Source: Streptococcus sanguinis SK1 = NCTC 7863
GTDB lineage: Bacteria; Bacillota; Bacilli; Lactobacillales; Streptococcaceae
DNA: 64,000 nt
NCBI RefSeq assembly: GCF_000194945.1
Contig: NZ_GL878507.1
Location: 248,001 to 312,000 of the forward strand
Direction of reading: 5' to 3'
Below the pieces are notes generated by a model, which saw only the letters and a program-made list of their open reading frames with translations, was not told the origin of the DNA and made no database searches. A program made the position numbers and the translations under genes. Numbering within the stretch: the stretch's first letter is position 1; every line of letters starts with the position of its first letter. Shown here piece by piece: positions 46,837 through 56,649 of the stretch.

Positions 46837-47748
46837 GTGAAGAAATTATTTGGCAAGGTTCGTAACAATCAGTTTTTAAGAGCATTTTTCCGTTTTTATA
46901 AAGAGGCAGATAGCGAGCTGAGCAGCGTTGCAGTTGCTTATTATTGGCTGATTTCCGTTTTTCCCTTGCTCTTAATCGTGGTGAATATTTTGCCCTATTT
47001 TCACATTCCGGTGGCGGATTTTCTGACAGCCATCAAGGACATGCTACCTGAGACTTTATATGATGTTGTAGCAAAAGTCATGCGTGAAGTGCTAACCCAG
47101 CCCTCAACTGGCCTGTTGAGCTTCTCAGTCTTGTCGGCTCTTTGGACTTTTTCCAAATCCATGAATTTCTTACAGATTGCCTTTAACAAAGCCTATGGAG
47201 TAGCCAAGAGTCGGGGTCTGATTTCCCATCGCGTCATGAGTCTCTTTGTGAGTCTAGGTCTGCAGATTCTTTTTGCCTTGGCCCTCTTTCTGACCATGTT
47301 CGGTCATATGTCGCTGGATTTCCTCCGTACTTACTGGAAGCTAGATAGCCAGCTCTATCAGCACTTGCAGCATTTTACCGAGCCCCTGATTTACGCCTCA
47401 CTCTTTGCGGTTTTGGTTATGCTCTATTATTTTCTTCCTAATGTGAAAATCAGCAAGAAACGCTATGTTCTGCCCGGAAGCGCCTTCGTGCTCTTAACTA
47501 TTCTGGCTTTGCTGAATATCTTTTCTGTCTACATGGATAATTATTTAAATCACCTGGTTGATGTTCGCTTTTTCAGCTCTATCATTATGGTTGTGATGAT
47601 GTTTTGGTTTATCATAATTGCTAAAATTTTGATTGTTGGCGCAGTGCTTAATGCCAGTATCCAGAGCTGCTGTGAGTCAGGGTTTCAAATTGAGAGCACT
47701 GGACGCTTTACTTTCAAGAAGAAAGAGCAGGATGAAGAAGAGGACTGA
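46837..47748 (+). CDS. YihY/BrkB family membrane protein
   Basis: A 303-aa polytopic protein with about six helices and the YihY signature SVAVAYYWLISVFPLLLIVVNI near residue 30 and GLLSFSVLSALWTFSKS near 95. Older annotations call it ribonuclease BN; this was a misassignment, and the family's role (possibly lipid or small-solute transport) is unsettled. I choose GTG 46837, behind AAGGAG. A terminator directly upstream implies either readthrough from map or an unseen promoter. Confidence 0.82.
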   Translation: MKKLFGKVRNNQFLRAFFRFYKEADSELSSVAVAYYWLISVFPLLLIVVNILPYFHIPVADFLTAIKDMLPETLYDVVAKVMREVLTQPSTGLLSFSVLSALWTFSKSMNFLQIAFNKAYGVAKSRGLISHRVMSLFVSLGLQILFALALFLTMFGHMSLDFLRTYWKLDSQLYQHLQHFTEPLIYASLFAVLVMLYYFLPNVKISKKRYVLPGSAFVLLTILALLNIFSVYMDNYLNHLVDVRFFSSIIMVVMMFWFIIIAKILIVGAVLNASIQSCCESGFQIESTGRFTFKKKEQDEEED

Positions 47749-47780
47749 TGTTGTTTTAGAGTGGAAAAGGATAAATAGGT

Positions 47781-48800
47781 ATGAAAAGTAAAAAACTAAC
47801 TAAATGGAAGAGTATTGTGGTTGCTCTAGTCTTGATTCTAGGATTTGTAGGCTATTATATCTGGGATAATTGTCAAAAGGCACAATTTCAAGAAAATTAT
47901 GGTCAATATACCTACTATGTGCCTGAGTATAGACCGAATTATAAATTTTTTGAAGGAAAAAAAGCTTTGTTTTATAATTGGGAGCTCGTAGACTCGGAAG
48001 AAATGCAGAAAATGGCAACAGTTAAGTCAGAAACAAGTAAGTTTACTAGTTTAAGGGCATTTAATTATGGCTATTTTGTAAATAACTATATGAAGCTGAA
48101 GAACAATCCAGAGCAAGGCCTATATGATTTTAATCGGAATGTACCAGAAAAAGGAGAATATTGGAGGTTAGCTGTTTATAAACTAGTGGGAGAAAAACTA
48201 GAAAGAAAAGAATTTGATATTTTTAAGATGGTGCGTTCTTTTGATGATAATCTTGTTCCTTCTGAAATAGACTCAATAGGAATGGGGAGAGGTGCGACTA
48301 GTGAGAAGAAGTACGTTAGGATTATTCTTCATCCCAAACATTCTGAAAACGATGAGGATTATAAAGTTTACTTCATTGATTTGGATGAGGGAAAGATTCT
48401 TCCAGCTGATAAAGTGAAAACTGATAAGTTATCTACTAAAAATAATTTTGTTTCCAATACAAGCTTTTATGATAACCTCGCTAAGAAAGGAGTAAGCGTA
48501 TCTATGACCAGTGTTGGTTTAAATGATACGTATCCTCGCAAAAATCTTAAAAAAACAGTCCTTGGTCAAGATTATCCCGAATTGCACAAGATTTTGCAAG
48601 GCTATGATTCTCGTGTAGCTTTCTTAAATGAAGAACCTGATATCAAGTTGGTTCAGAAGGTTGCTGAACTCTTCTTTCCGCCAGGAACGAATGTATTTGA
48701 GAATGTAACTATCCCAGCTGAATATTCAGTAGATGGGCAGGAACATGTCATTAATTCAGCGGAAGAATTACAAAAATACTATAAGGAAGATGAAAACTAG
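47781..48800 (+). CDS. Hypothetical membrane-anchored extracytoplasmic protein
   Basis: A 339-aa protein with a basic N-terminus, one hydrophobic helix (about 10-28) and a long hydrophilic remainder rich in Lys, Asp, Tyr and Asn. No lipobox (Cys31 lacks the L-x-x-C context) and no LPXTG, so it stays anchored by its N-terminal helix. I recognise no family. The gene is more AT-rich than its neighbours and could be lineage-specific. It lies 32 bases after the BrkB-like gene and has its own terminator. The hypothetical protein at 63.3 kb shares the general layout but no obvious sequence similarity. Confidence 0.7.
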   Translation: MKSKKLTKWKSIVVALVLILGFVGYYIWDNCQKAQFQENYGQYTYYVPEYRPNYKFFEGKKALFYNWELVDSEEMQKMATVKSETSKFTSLRAFNYGYFVNNYMKLKNNPEQGLYDFNRNVPEKGEYWRLAVYKLVGEKLERKEFDIFKMVRSFDDNLVPSEIDSIGMGRGATSEKKYVRIILHPKHSENDEDYKVYFIDLDEGKILPADKVKTDKLSTKNNFVSNTSFYDNLAKKGVSVSMTSVGLNDTYPRKNLKKTVLGQDYPELHKILQGYDSRVAFLNEEPDIKLVQKVAELFFPPGTNVFENVTIPAEYSVDGQEHVINSAEELQKYYKEDEN

Positions 48801-48823
48801 AAAAAGACATTTTTGCCAAATTT

Positions 48824-48846
48824 AAAGAGGATTTTCCTCTTTTTTC
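48824..48846 (+). terminator. Terminator after the hypothetical gene
   Basis: AAAGAGG pairs with CCTCTTT around a 5-base loop, then Ts. Confidence 0.82.
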
Positions 48847-48857
48847 TTTTCAATTAT

Positions 48858-48890
48858 TTTTATTGCATTTGCAATAAAATGTGTTATAAT
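48858..48890 (+). promoter_or_regulatory. marR promoter with overlapping palindromic operator
   Basis: A perfect inverted repeat with 10-base arms (48858-48867 and 48870-48879, spacer TT; core TTGCATTTGCAA) covers the -35 region (TTGCAT, 48863-48868). TATAAT is at 48885-48890 with TG before it. The symmetry and placement fit an operator for the MarR protein encoded just downstream. Confidence 0.75.
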
Positions 48891-48919
48891 AGTTTCAAAT
48901 AAAAATCAAAGGAGGGGAA

Positions 48920-49369
48920 ATGTCAGTATTACGAGAGATTGGGATTATCGCCCGAGCTTTGGATTCCATTGCTAATATTGAGTTCCGTGACATAGAGCTA
49001 GCAAGAGGTCAATACCTTTATTTGGTGCGAATCGCGGAGAATCCAGGGATCATCCAAGAGGAGCTGTCGGAGCTTCTCAAGGTGGATCGCTCAACGATTG
49101 CCCGCTCTGTCAAGAAGCTAGAGGCCAAGGGCTTGGTCCAGCAGAAGGCAGCCAAGGGCAACAAGAAGAACAAGGAATGGTTTGTGACGGAAAAAGGAGA
49201 AAAACTTTATCCTTTGATCCTAGCTGAGAATGACTATTCTGAAGAGACTTCCCTGCAGGGCTTTTCTCAAGCGGAAGTTCAAGCCTTGGAGAAAATGCTG
49301 ATCCGAGTGCGTGAAAACATCACAGGTGACTGGGAAGCCGTCAAAAAAGGACAAAAAAGAAACTATTAA
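48920..49369 (+). CDS. MarR family transcriptional regulator
   Basis: A 149-aa MarR: dimerisation helices at both ends and a winged helix with GIIQEELSELLKVDRSTIARSVKKLEAKGL near residues 43-72 and KEWFVTEKGEKL as the wing. Usually a ligand-responsive repressor. The palindrome over its own promoter suggests autoregulation together with the B3/4 gene 17 bases downstream. GGAGG site before ATG 48920. Confidence 0.9.
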   Translation: MSVLREIGIIARALDSIANIEFRDIELARGQYLYLVRIAENPGIIQEELSELLKVDRSTIARSVKKLEAKGLVQQKAAKGNKKNKEWFVTEKGEKLYPLILAENDYSEETSLQGFSQAEVQALEKMLIRVRENITGDWEAVKKGQKRNY

Positions 49370-49386
49370 GATTAAAGAGGTGCATC

Positions 49387-50094
49387 ATGAAAGTTACAGT
49401 TGAACATGAATTTTGGCAAGTATTTCCGAAAGCTCAGATTAGTGTTTTAGTGGTCAAGAGGCTGGATAATAGTGTGGATGAAAGTAAGGATCCATATTTC
49501 AAATCCCTGCTGGATAAGGGAGCAAAACGAGCTGAGGACTTTATCCCAGACGAGAACTTCACTCAAAATGAAGTCATTCAGGAGTGGCGGCAGGCTTTCA
49601 GCCAATTCAAGACCAAGAAAGGAGCGCGTTCCTCTATCGAAGCTCTGCTCAAGCGGGTCAGTCAGGGACGGGAATTTCATCCAATCAATCCTTTGGTCGA
49701 TATCTACAACAGTGTCTCGCTGTCTTATGCGGTTCCATGTGGCGGTGAGGATTTGGATAAGATTGTCGGAGGTCTTCATCTAGGAAAAGCCAAGGGTGGG
49801 GAATCCTTTTTCCCGCTGGGTGCTGAGAGTGACGCACCGGCACTTCCAGAAGAAATCATCTACTATGATGAAGAAGGGGCTGTCTGCCGTTGCCTTAACT
49901 GGCGAGAAGCCCAGCGAACTATGCTGACCGAGGAGACCAAGAATGCCATCTTGGTTATCGAGGCCATCAACGAAGAGCAGGCCGTGCGTGCTCAAGCAGC
50001 TATGATAGAGCTTCAGACTCTGATTGAGGACTATTCTGGTGTCAAAGGTGAAATCACCCATCTGACGCTTGATAATCCAAGCTTGGAAATTTAG
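49387..50094 (+). CDS. B3/B4 tRNA-binding domain protein
   Basis: A 235-aa stand-alone relative of the B3/B4 editing domain of phenylalanyl-tRNA synthetase beta subunit (PF03483). Typical segments are INPLVDIYNSVSLSYAVPCGGEDLD near residues 98-122 and the Gly-rich GGLHLGKAKGGESF. Such free-standing proteins are thought to edit mischarged tRNA or to handle amino-acid analogues, but most are uncharacterised. Cotranscribed with marR, which suggests ligand-controlled expression. Confidence 0.82.
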   Translation: MKVTVEHEFWQVFPKAQISVLVVKRLDNSVDESKDPYFKSLLDKGAKRAEDFIPDENFTQNEVIQEWRQAFSQFKTKKGARSSIEALLKRVSQGREFHPINPLVDIYNSVSLSYAVPCGGEDLDKIVGGLHLGKAKGGESFFPLGAESDAPALPEEIIYYDEEGAVCRCLNWREAQRTMLTEETKNAILVIEAINEEQAVRAQAAMIELQTLIEDYSGVKGEITHLTLDNPSLEI

Positions 50095-50098
50095 GAAT

Positions 50099-50134
50099 AA
50101 AAAAATCTGGATCAGAATTATCTGGTCCAGATTT
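50099..50134. terminator. Bidirectional terminator between B3/4 gene and gtrA
   Basis: A 14-bp stem (AAATCTGGATCAGA against TCTGGTCCAGATTT, one G-U) with 4-base loop. T-run of seven on the minus strand; weaker (GCTTTT) on the plus strand. Confidence 0.85.
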
Positions 50135-50166
50135 GCTTTTATAGGGTGAAATAGACTGATTTGTTG

Positions 50167-50607
50167 TTATTTCTCCTTGTTTTTAAAGACAAAAATCTTA
50201 CTAAAGACATAGTTGAGAACGATGATTAGTACTTGAGCAATGAAGGTTTCGATGGTATTGACCATTTTGATATTGTTATTGACAAACTGGCCTATGATCT
50301 GTGGGAAGCTAGTGACAAAAATAAAGGTTAGCAGTAAATTTAAGCCCATAGTAGCCAAACGTGCAGTGAAAAATTTGATAAGTCTAGAAGGCCAGCCACT
50401 CCTTGCTTGCTTGAAAACGATGGTATCGTTGGTTACAAAAGCAAAGAGAATGCCAAGAATATCACCAATTATCGTAGCCAGTAGTTCGTTTCCCGTCAAT
50501 TCATAGCAGAGCATCCGACTGACAACGGATACGACAGTTGTTGCCACACCAAAGAAAAGATAGGCCAGAACCTCATTGTCAAAGAATTTTTTGATTAAAG
50601 TTTTCAT
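50167..50607 (-). CDS. GtrA family membrane protein
   Basis: A 146-aa protein with four helices (about 15-35, 42-62, 80-100, 118-140) and the GtrA signatures VATTVVSVVSRM near residue 21 and NYVFSKIFVFK at the end. GtrA-type proteins take part in moving or using polyprenyl-phosphate sugars or teichoic-acid glycosylation. It stands alone here; a link to the polysaccharide module is possible but unproven. Confidence 0.85.
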   Translation of the reverse strand: MKTLIKKFFDNEVLAYLFFGVATTVVSVVSRMLCYELTGNELLATIIGDILGILFAFVTNDTIVFKQARSGWPSRLIKFFTARLATMGLNLLLTFIFVTSFPQIIGQFVNNNIKMVNTIETFIAQVLIIVLNYVFSKIFVFKNKEK

Positions 50608-50637
50608 AAAGATAGTCTATCATATTTCTAGGATTTA

Positions 50638-50646
50638 TGCTATACT
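50638..50646 (+). promoter_or_regulatory. queT promoter
   Basis: TG-C-TATACT extended -10; predicted start near 50651-50653, where the leader hairpin begins. Confidence 0.6.
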
Positions 50647-50650
50647 AGTT

Positions 50651-50707
50651 GGGTTGCCAAATCTGTGGGGAATCAACTAATGATGCTCCACTCATGTGAC
50701 GCAACCC
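50651..50707 (+). other. Upstream leader hairpin adjoining the preQ1-II riboswitch
   Basis: GGGTTGC (50651-50657) pairs with GCAACCC (50701-50707), enclosing about 43 bases with an inner GTGG/CCAC pair. It begins at the predicted transcription start and ends where the riboswitch begins. Confidence 0.55.
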
Positions 50708-50765
50708 TTGGCGCTTAGCTTCTTTCGCCAAGCATATTACACGCGGTAAAGCCGCTAAAGGAGAA
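50706..50765 (+). promoter_or_regulatory. preQ1-II riboswitch (COG4708 type)
   Basis: CTTGGCG and CGCCAAG form the first stem with the CTTAGCTTCTTT loop, followed by CATATTACACGCGG and the CGCGG...CCGC hairpin, ending in AAAGGAG, the queT ribosome site. The order and conserved bases match the class described from streptococci. preQ1 binding should sequester the ribosome site and lower transporter synthesis. Confidence 0.93.
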
Positions 50766-50768
50766 AAT

Positions 50769-51284
50769 ATGAAACAAGAAAAACTGAGAGTTCGTGATTT
50801 GGCTCAGATTGCCATTGTTGCTGCTATTTATGTAGCTCTTACGATTACGCCCCCTTTAAATGCGATTAGCTTTGGTGCTTACCAGTTCAGAATTTCTGAA
50901 ATGATGAACTTTATGGCTTTTTATAATCGGAAATATATCATGGGAGTGACCATTGGCTGTATGATTGCCAATCTCTATAGTTTTGGAATCGTTGATGTCT
51001 TTGTTGGCGGTGGGTCCACTTTAGTCTTCCTGTCACTGGGTGTCTATTTTTTCAGTCGCTATAAGAATCAATATCTTATTAAAGGCTTGATTCGTTTGGA
51101 TCATTTCTATTTTGCAGTTTTCTTTTCTATCTCAATGGTGACCATTGCTGCAGAATTACACTTCTTGCAAGGCTATCCATTCTTCCTGACTTGGTTTACA
51201 ACGGCCATTGGAGAATTTGCTTCTTTGATTGCTGGAGCTATCATTATTAACCAGATTGCAAAAAGTATTGATTTGACAAAATAA
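50769..51284 (+). CDS. queT: QueT family queuosine-precursor transporter
   Basis: A 171-aa ECF-transporter substrate-binding (S) component with five or six helices and RVRDLAQIAIVAAIYVALT near the N-terminus; FGAYQFRISEMMNFMAFYN is the characteristic family block near residues 39-57. It imports queuine or preQ1 using the shared EcfAAT module encoded elsewhere. The preQ1-II switch immediately upstream strongly supports this substrate. Confidence 0.93.
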   Translation: MKQEKLRVRDLAQIAIVAAIYVALTITPPLNAISFGAYQFRISEMMNFMAFYNRKYIMGVTIGCMIANLYSFGIVDVFVGGGSTLVFLSLGVYFFSRYKNQYLIKGLIRLDHFYFAVFFSISMVTIAAELHFLQGYPFFLTWFTTAIGEFASLIAGAIIINQIAKSIDLTK

Positions 51285-51292
51285 AACAGCAG

Positions 51293-51315
51293 AGAGCGGA
51301 ATTTCCGCTCTTTTT
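51293..51315 (+). terminator. queT terminator
   Basis: AGAGCGGA pairs with TCCGCTCT around 3 bases, then T5. Confidence 0.9.
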
Positions 51316-51374
51316 ATGTACTTTTCTTTTTGAGGAAGAATTCGGAACAAATAGAGGAAGATTTTGTGTATTTG

Positions 51375-53348
<1,974 letters not shown>

Positions 53349-53357
53349 GGCTGAAGT

Positions 53358-54308
53358 ATGAAGGATAAGATTAAACGAGCACGATTGATTTATAACCCGA
53401 CTTCGGGACAGGAAATTATTAAGAAAAATATTGCGGAAGTTCTGGATGTTTTGGAGGATGTGGGCTATGAAACAAGCGCCTATCAAACCACTCCAGCGCC
53501 TCTTTCTGCTCAAAAAGAAGCTGAAAGAGCAGCAAAAGCAGGATTTGATTTGATTATTGCGGCAGGCGGCGACGGTACCATCAATGAGGTAGTTAATGGT
53601 GTGGCGAATCTGGATGAACGGCCTAAATTGGCCTTTATCCCAACTGGTACAACCAACGATTATGCGCGTGCTCTGAAGATTCCCATGGGAGACCCAGTAG
53701 CGGCGGCCCGCATTATTGAAAAGAACCAGACCATTAAAATGGATATTGGCCGGGCATATGGCAGCAAGTATTTTATCAATATTGCAGCAGCTGGAACCCT
53801 GACAGAGCTGACGTACAGCGTTCCTAGCGAGGTCAAATCCCGCCTAGGCTACTTTGCCTATGTTGCAGAAGGAGCAAAAAAGCTCCCTCGCTCTAAGTTC
53901 CGCAAGGTCCGTATCAAGCACGACCACGGTGTCTTTGAAGGGAAGATTTCGCTCATGTTTGCGGCCCTGACCAACTCCATTGGTGGTTTTGAAAAGCTAG
54001 CGCCAGATACTAAATTAGATGACGGGAATTTTACCTTGATTTTGGTCAAGACAGCCAATCTCTTTGACATGCTGAGTCTGATGATGCAGGCTATCAATGG
54101 CGGTCAGCACGTTGGCGATATCAATGTAGAATACCTCAAAACAAGCAAGCTGCAGCTGGAAGTTTTAGATAAAAAAGGTCCATTTATGCTGAATTTGGAT
54201 GGAGAATACGGCGGTGATACGCCTGTTGAACTGGAAGTGCTGCACGGTCATTTGGAATTTTTTGCCAATATTGATGAAATCAGTCAGACAGCCCTTTCAA
54301 TAGAATAA
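53358..54308 (+). CDS. dagK: Diacylglycerol/lipid kinase family protein
   Basis: A 316-aa DAGK-catalytic-domain protein (DgkB/YegS type). ARLIYNPTSGQ at residues 8-18, GGDGTINEVVNG at 70-81 as the nucleotide loop, and FIPTGTTNDYARAL near 94-107 are diagnostic. It probably phosphorylates diacylglycerol released during lipoteichoic acid synthesis so that it returns to phospholipid; LtaS is encoded 4 kb away. Located between ligA and pulA. Confidence 0.9.
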   Translation: MKDKIKRARLIYNPTSGQEIIKKNIAEVLDVLEDVGYETSAYQTTPAPLSAQKEAERAAKAGFDLIIAAGGDGTINEVVNGVANLDERPKLAFIPTGTTNDYARALKIPMGDPVAAARIIEKNQTIKMDIGRAYGSKYFINIAAAGTLTELTYSVPSEVKSRLGYFAYVAEGAKKLPRSKFRKVRIKHDHGVFEGKISLMFAALTNSIGGFEKLAPDTKLDDGNFTLILVKTANLFDMLSLMMQAINGGQHVGDINVEYLKTSKLQLEVLDKKGPFMLNLDGEYGGDTPVELEVLHGHLEFFANIDEISQTALSIE

Positions 54309-54331
54309 TTTTAGATAAGAGATGAAAGAAC

Positions 54332-56629
54332 ATGCTAGACTATAAAGTCTTAGTCCATTATCACAATCCGACTGGAGATTATTTCTCCTATGATATGTGG
54401 CAGTGGCAAATAAACCATTGGGGAAAGGAAGCAGCCTTTTCCAAACTTGATTATTTTGGTATTCAGGGGGAATTATCATTTCAAACCTGGGAGCCCTTAG
54501 ATCATGCTCATGTGATTATCAAACGTTCAGACTGGTCTAGCCAGTCCTGTGACTATCATATTGATTTGTTACCTCCTCATCTGGTGACGGAAATTTGGCT
54601 GATTGAGGGAGATATGCAGGTTTATTATTCTTTGCAGGCTGCAACGACGAGTCACCAGTATTCACGTCGGCGTCCGCATAACTTTGATATGGCCTTGAGA
54701 ACAGACTACTTTGATGAATGCTGGGGCTATCAAGGCTGGTTGGGACACTGTCAGATGGACGGCGCACATATTTTCAAAGTTTGGGCACCGACAGCTAGGA
54801 AGGTAGAACTAGTAGTCTATGAATCAGCTTCCAATCAAGCTCCTGTTTATAAAATCTTCCCAATGCAAAAAGGAGATCGATATTCTCAAGACCATAAGGA
54901 AAATACCATTGGTGTTTGGTCAGCTGAAATAGCAGAAGACTTGACCGGTAAAACCTATCACTACCATGTTAGCTTTGAATACCGCAATTTTTATACTCGT
55001 GATCCCTATACTGTTGCGACCAGTCCAGATGGCAAGCGCTCAGCGATTCTTGGAGCAGATGAGACAGAAGTAGATGGTTTTCAGGTCCAGCAGGGCAAAA
55101 AAGCCGTCTGGCGTTTGGACAATCCAAATCAGGCAGTGATTTATGAGATGCACGTTCGTGATTTGACCAAGTCGGAGACTTCAGGCGTGGATAGTCAGCT
55201 GCGTGGGACCTTCTTAGGAGCCTGTCAAAAAGGCACTACCAATCATCTAGGGCAAAAGACTGGCTTTGACTATATCAGTGATTTAGGAGTTAATGTCGTC
55301 CAACTTCAGCCTGTCTCTGATCGTCACAAGGACTATGATGAAAATGGAGAGCTGATCTACAACTGGGGCTATGACCCGCAGAATTATCATGCTCCGGAGA
55401 CCAGCTTTTCCAGCAATCCTGCTGATCCTGCGCAGGCTATTCGCGACTTGAAAACAATGATTCAGGCCTATCATGATGCGGGGATTTCTGTGACACTGGA
55501 TGTTGTCTATAATCACATCTACTCGACCTATGATTCGGCTTTTCAGGCTACGGTACCGGATTATTACTATCGGATGAATCCTAACGGCTCTTTCCAAAAT
55601 GGAACCGGAGTGGGGAGTGAGACGGCCAGCGAGCACGAGATGTTTCGCAAGTTTATGACTGACTCTCTGCTCTACTGGGTAGAGGAGTTCAATGTAGATG
55701 GCTTCCGCTTCGACCTGATGGGAATTCATGATGTAGAAACGATGAATGCCATCCGTCAAGCTATGGATGAGGTAGATCCGCGAATCCTGCTCTATGGAGA
55801 AGGCTGGGATATGGGAACGGGCCTGAGACCAGAAGACAAGGCCAAAAAGGACAATGCTTATCAGTTGCCGCGGATTGGATTTTTCAATGATACAGAGCGG
55901 GATGCGGTTAAGGGAGCAGAAGTTTACGGTGGCATCAAGGCTGGTTTTGTCAGTGGCCAGGCGACGGAGGATATCGTTGCTAAGTCTATCCTTGGCAGCA
56001 GTGAGCTAGGCAGCTATCTCAGTCCTGATCAAGTCCTTAACTACGTGGAGGCACACGATAATTTCAATCTGCATGATTTGCTTGCGGAGCTGCATCCTGA
56101 TGATGATGTTCTGACTCGCACCAAGCGGATTGAGCTGGCAACTGCCATAAACCTGCTCATGCAGGGTATGGCTTTCATGGAGGTGGGACAGGAATTTTCC
56201 CGTACTAAGCTCGTAGCTACGGGGGAGGACGGCCAAGTCCTGCATAGCGATCGCGAAAGGGCTATGAACAGTTACAATGCACCAGATGCAGTCAATCAGG
56301 TGAATTGGGATATTTTGCAGGATCATCAAGAGAGTATTGATTTTATCAAGAACATCATTCGCCTCAAGACAAGCTGCAAAACCTTTTCTTATCAGACCTA
56401 TGAAGATATTTATAAGCATGTCTTTGTCCAATCAGCCGAGCAGGGCAGTGGTTTGATTATCTTTGAGATTAAGGACGACAAGCATTATCAAGTCATATTT
56501 AATGCCAGCGGCCTGCCCTATTATCTGCCTAATGCAGATAAGCTGCGTCTCATAGTGGGCAATAGCCGTCATAAGAAGCCTTTCTATGTTGAAAATCTGA
56601 CGGTTTCTGTTTTTGAAGTTATTCAATAA
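54332..56629 (+). CDS. pulA: Type I pullulanase
   Basis: A 765-aa GH13 debranching enzyme cleaving alpha-1,6 links. A CBM48 domain (HIFKVWAPTARKVELVVYE, near residues 145-165) precedes the barrel. YNWGYDPQNY (near 342-351) is the type I pullulanase hallmark; catalytic regions are DVVYNHI, GFRFDLMGIHD (nucleophile Asp), LYGEGWDMG (acid Glu) and VEAHDNFNLHD. No signal peptide or LPXTG, so it acts inside the cell on glycogen or imported branched maltodextrins. Follows dagK by 23 bases. An insertion sequence lies 20 bases after its stop. Confidence 0.93.
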   Translation: MLDYKVLVHYHNPTGDYFSYDMWQWQINHWGKEAAFSKLDYFGIQGELSFQTWEPLDHAHVIIKRSDWSSQSCDYHIDLLPPHLVTEIWLIEGDMQVYYSLQAATTSHQYSRRRPHNFDMALRTDYFDECWGYQGWLGHCQMDGAHIFKVWAPTARKVELVVYESASNQAPVYKIFPMQKGDRYSQDHKENTIGVWSAEIAEDLTGKTYHYHVSFEYRNFYTRDPYTVATSPDGKRSAILGADETEVDGFQVQQGKKAVWRLDNPNQAVIYEMHVRDLTKSETSGVDSQLRGTFLGACQKGTTNHLGQKTGFDYISDLGVNVVQLQPVSDRHKDYDENGELIYNWGYDPQNYHAPETSFSSNPADPAQAIRDLKTMIQAYHDAGISVTLDVVYNHIYSTYDSAFQATVPDYYYRMNPNGSFQNGTGVGSETASEHEMFRKFMTDSLLYWVEEFNVDGFRFDLMGIHDVETMNAIRQAMDEVDPRILLYGEGWDMGTGLRPEDKAKKDNAYQLPRIGFFNDTERDAVKGAEVYGGIKAGFVSGQATEDIVAKSILGSSELGSYLSPDQVLNYVEAHDNFNLHDLLAELHPDDDVLTRTKRIELATAINLLMQGMAFMEVGQEFSRTKLVATGEDGQVLHSDRERAMNSYNAPDAVNQVNWDILQDHQESIDFIKNIIRLKTSCKTFSYQTYEDIYKHVFVQSAEQGSGLIIFEIKDDKHYQVIFNASGLPYYLPNADKLRLIVGNSRHKKPFYVENLTVSVFEVIQ

Positions 56630-56641
56630 GTTATTAGCTAC

Positions 56642-56649
56642 TGAAAAGC
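56642..56649 (+). repeat. Target-site duplication, left copy
   Basis: TGAAAAGC, identical to 58083-58090 on the other side of the element. Eight bases is the usual duplication of ISL3-family elements. Confidence 0.9.

Noticed and set aside
46837-47748. Ribonuclease BN (rbn) as the product
   Set aside because: YihY/BrkB membrane proteins were once called this by mistake; the protein has no nuclease motif.
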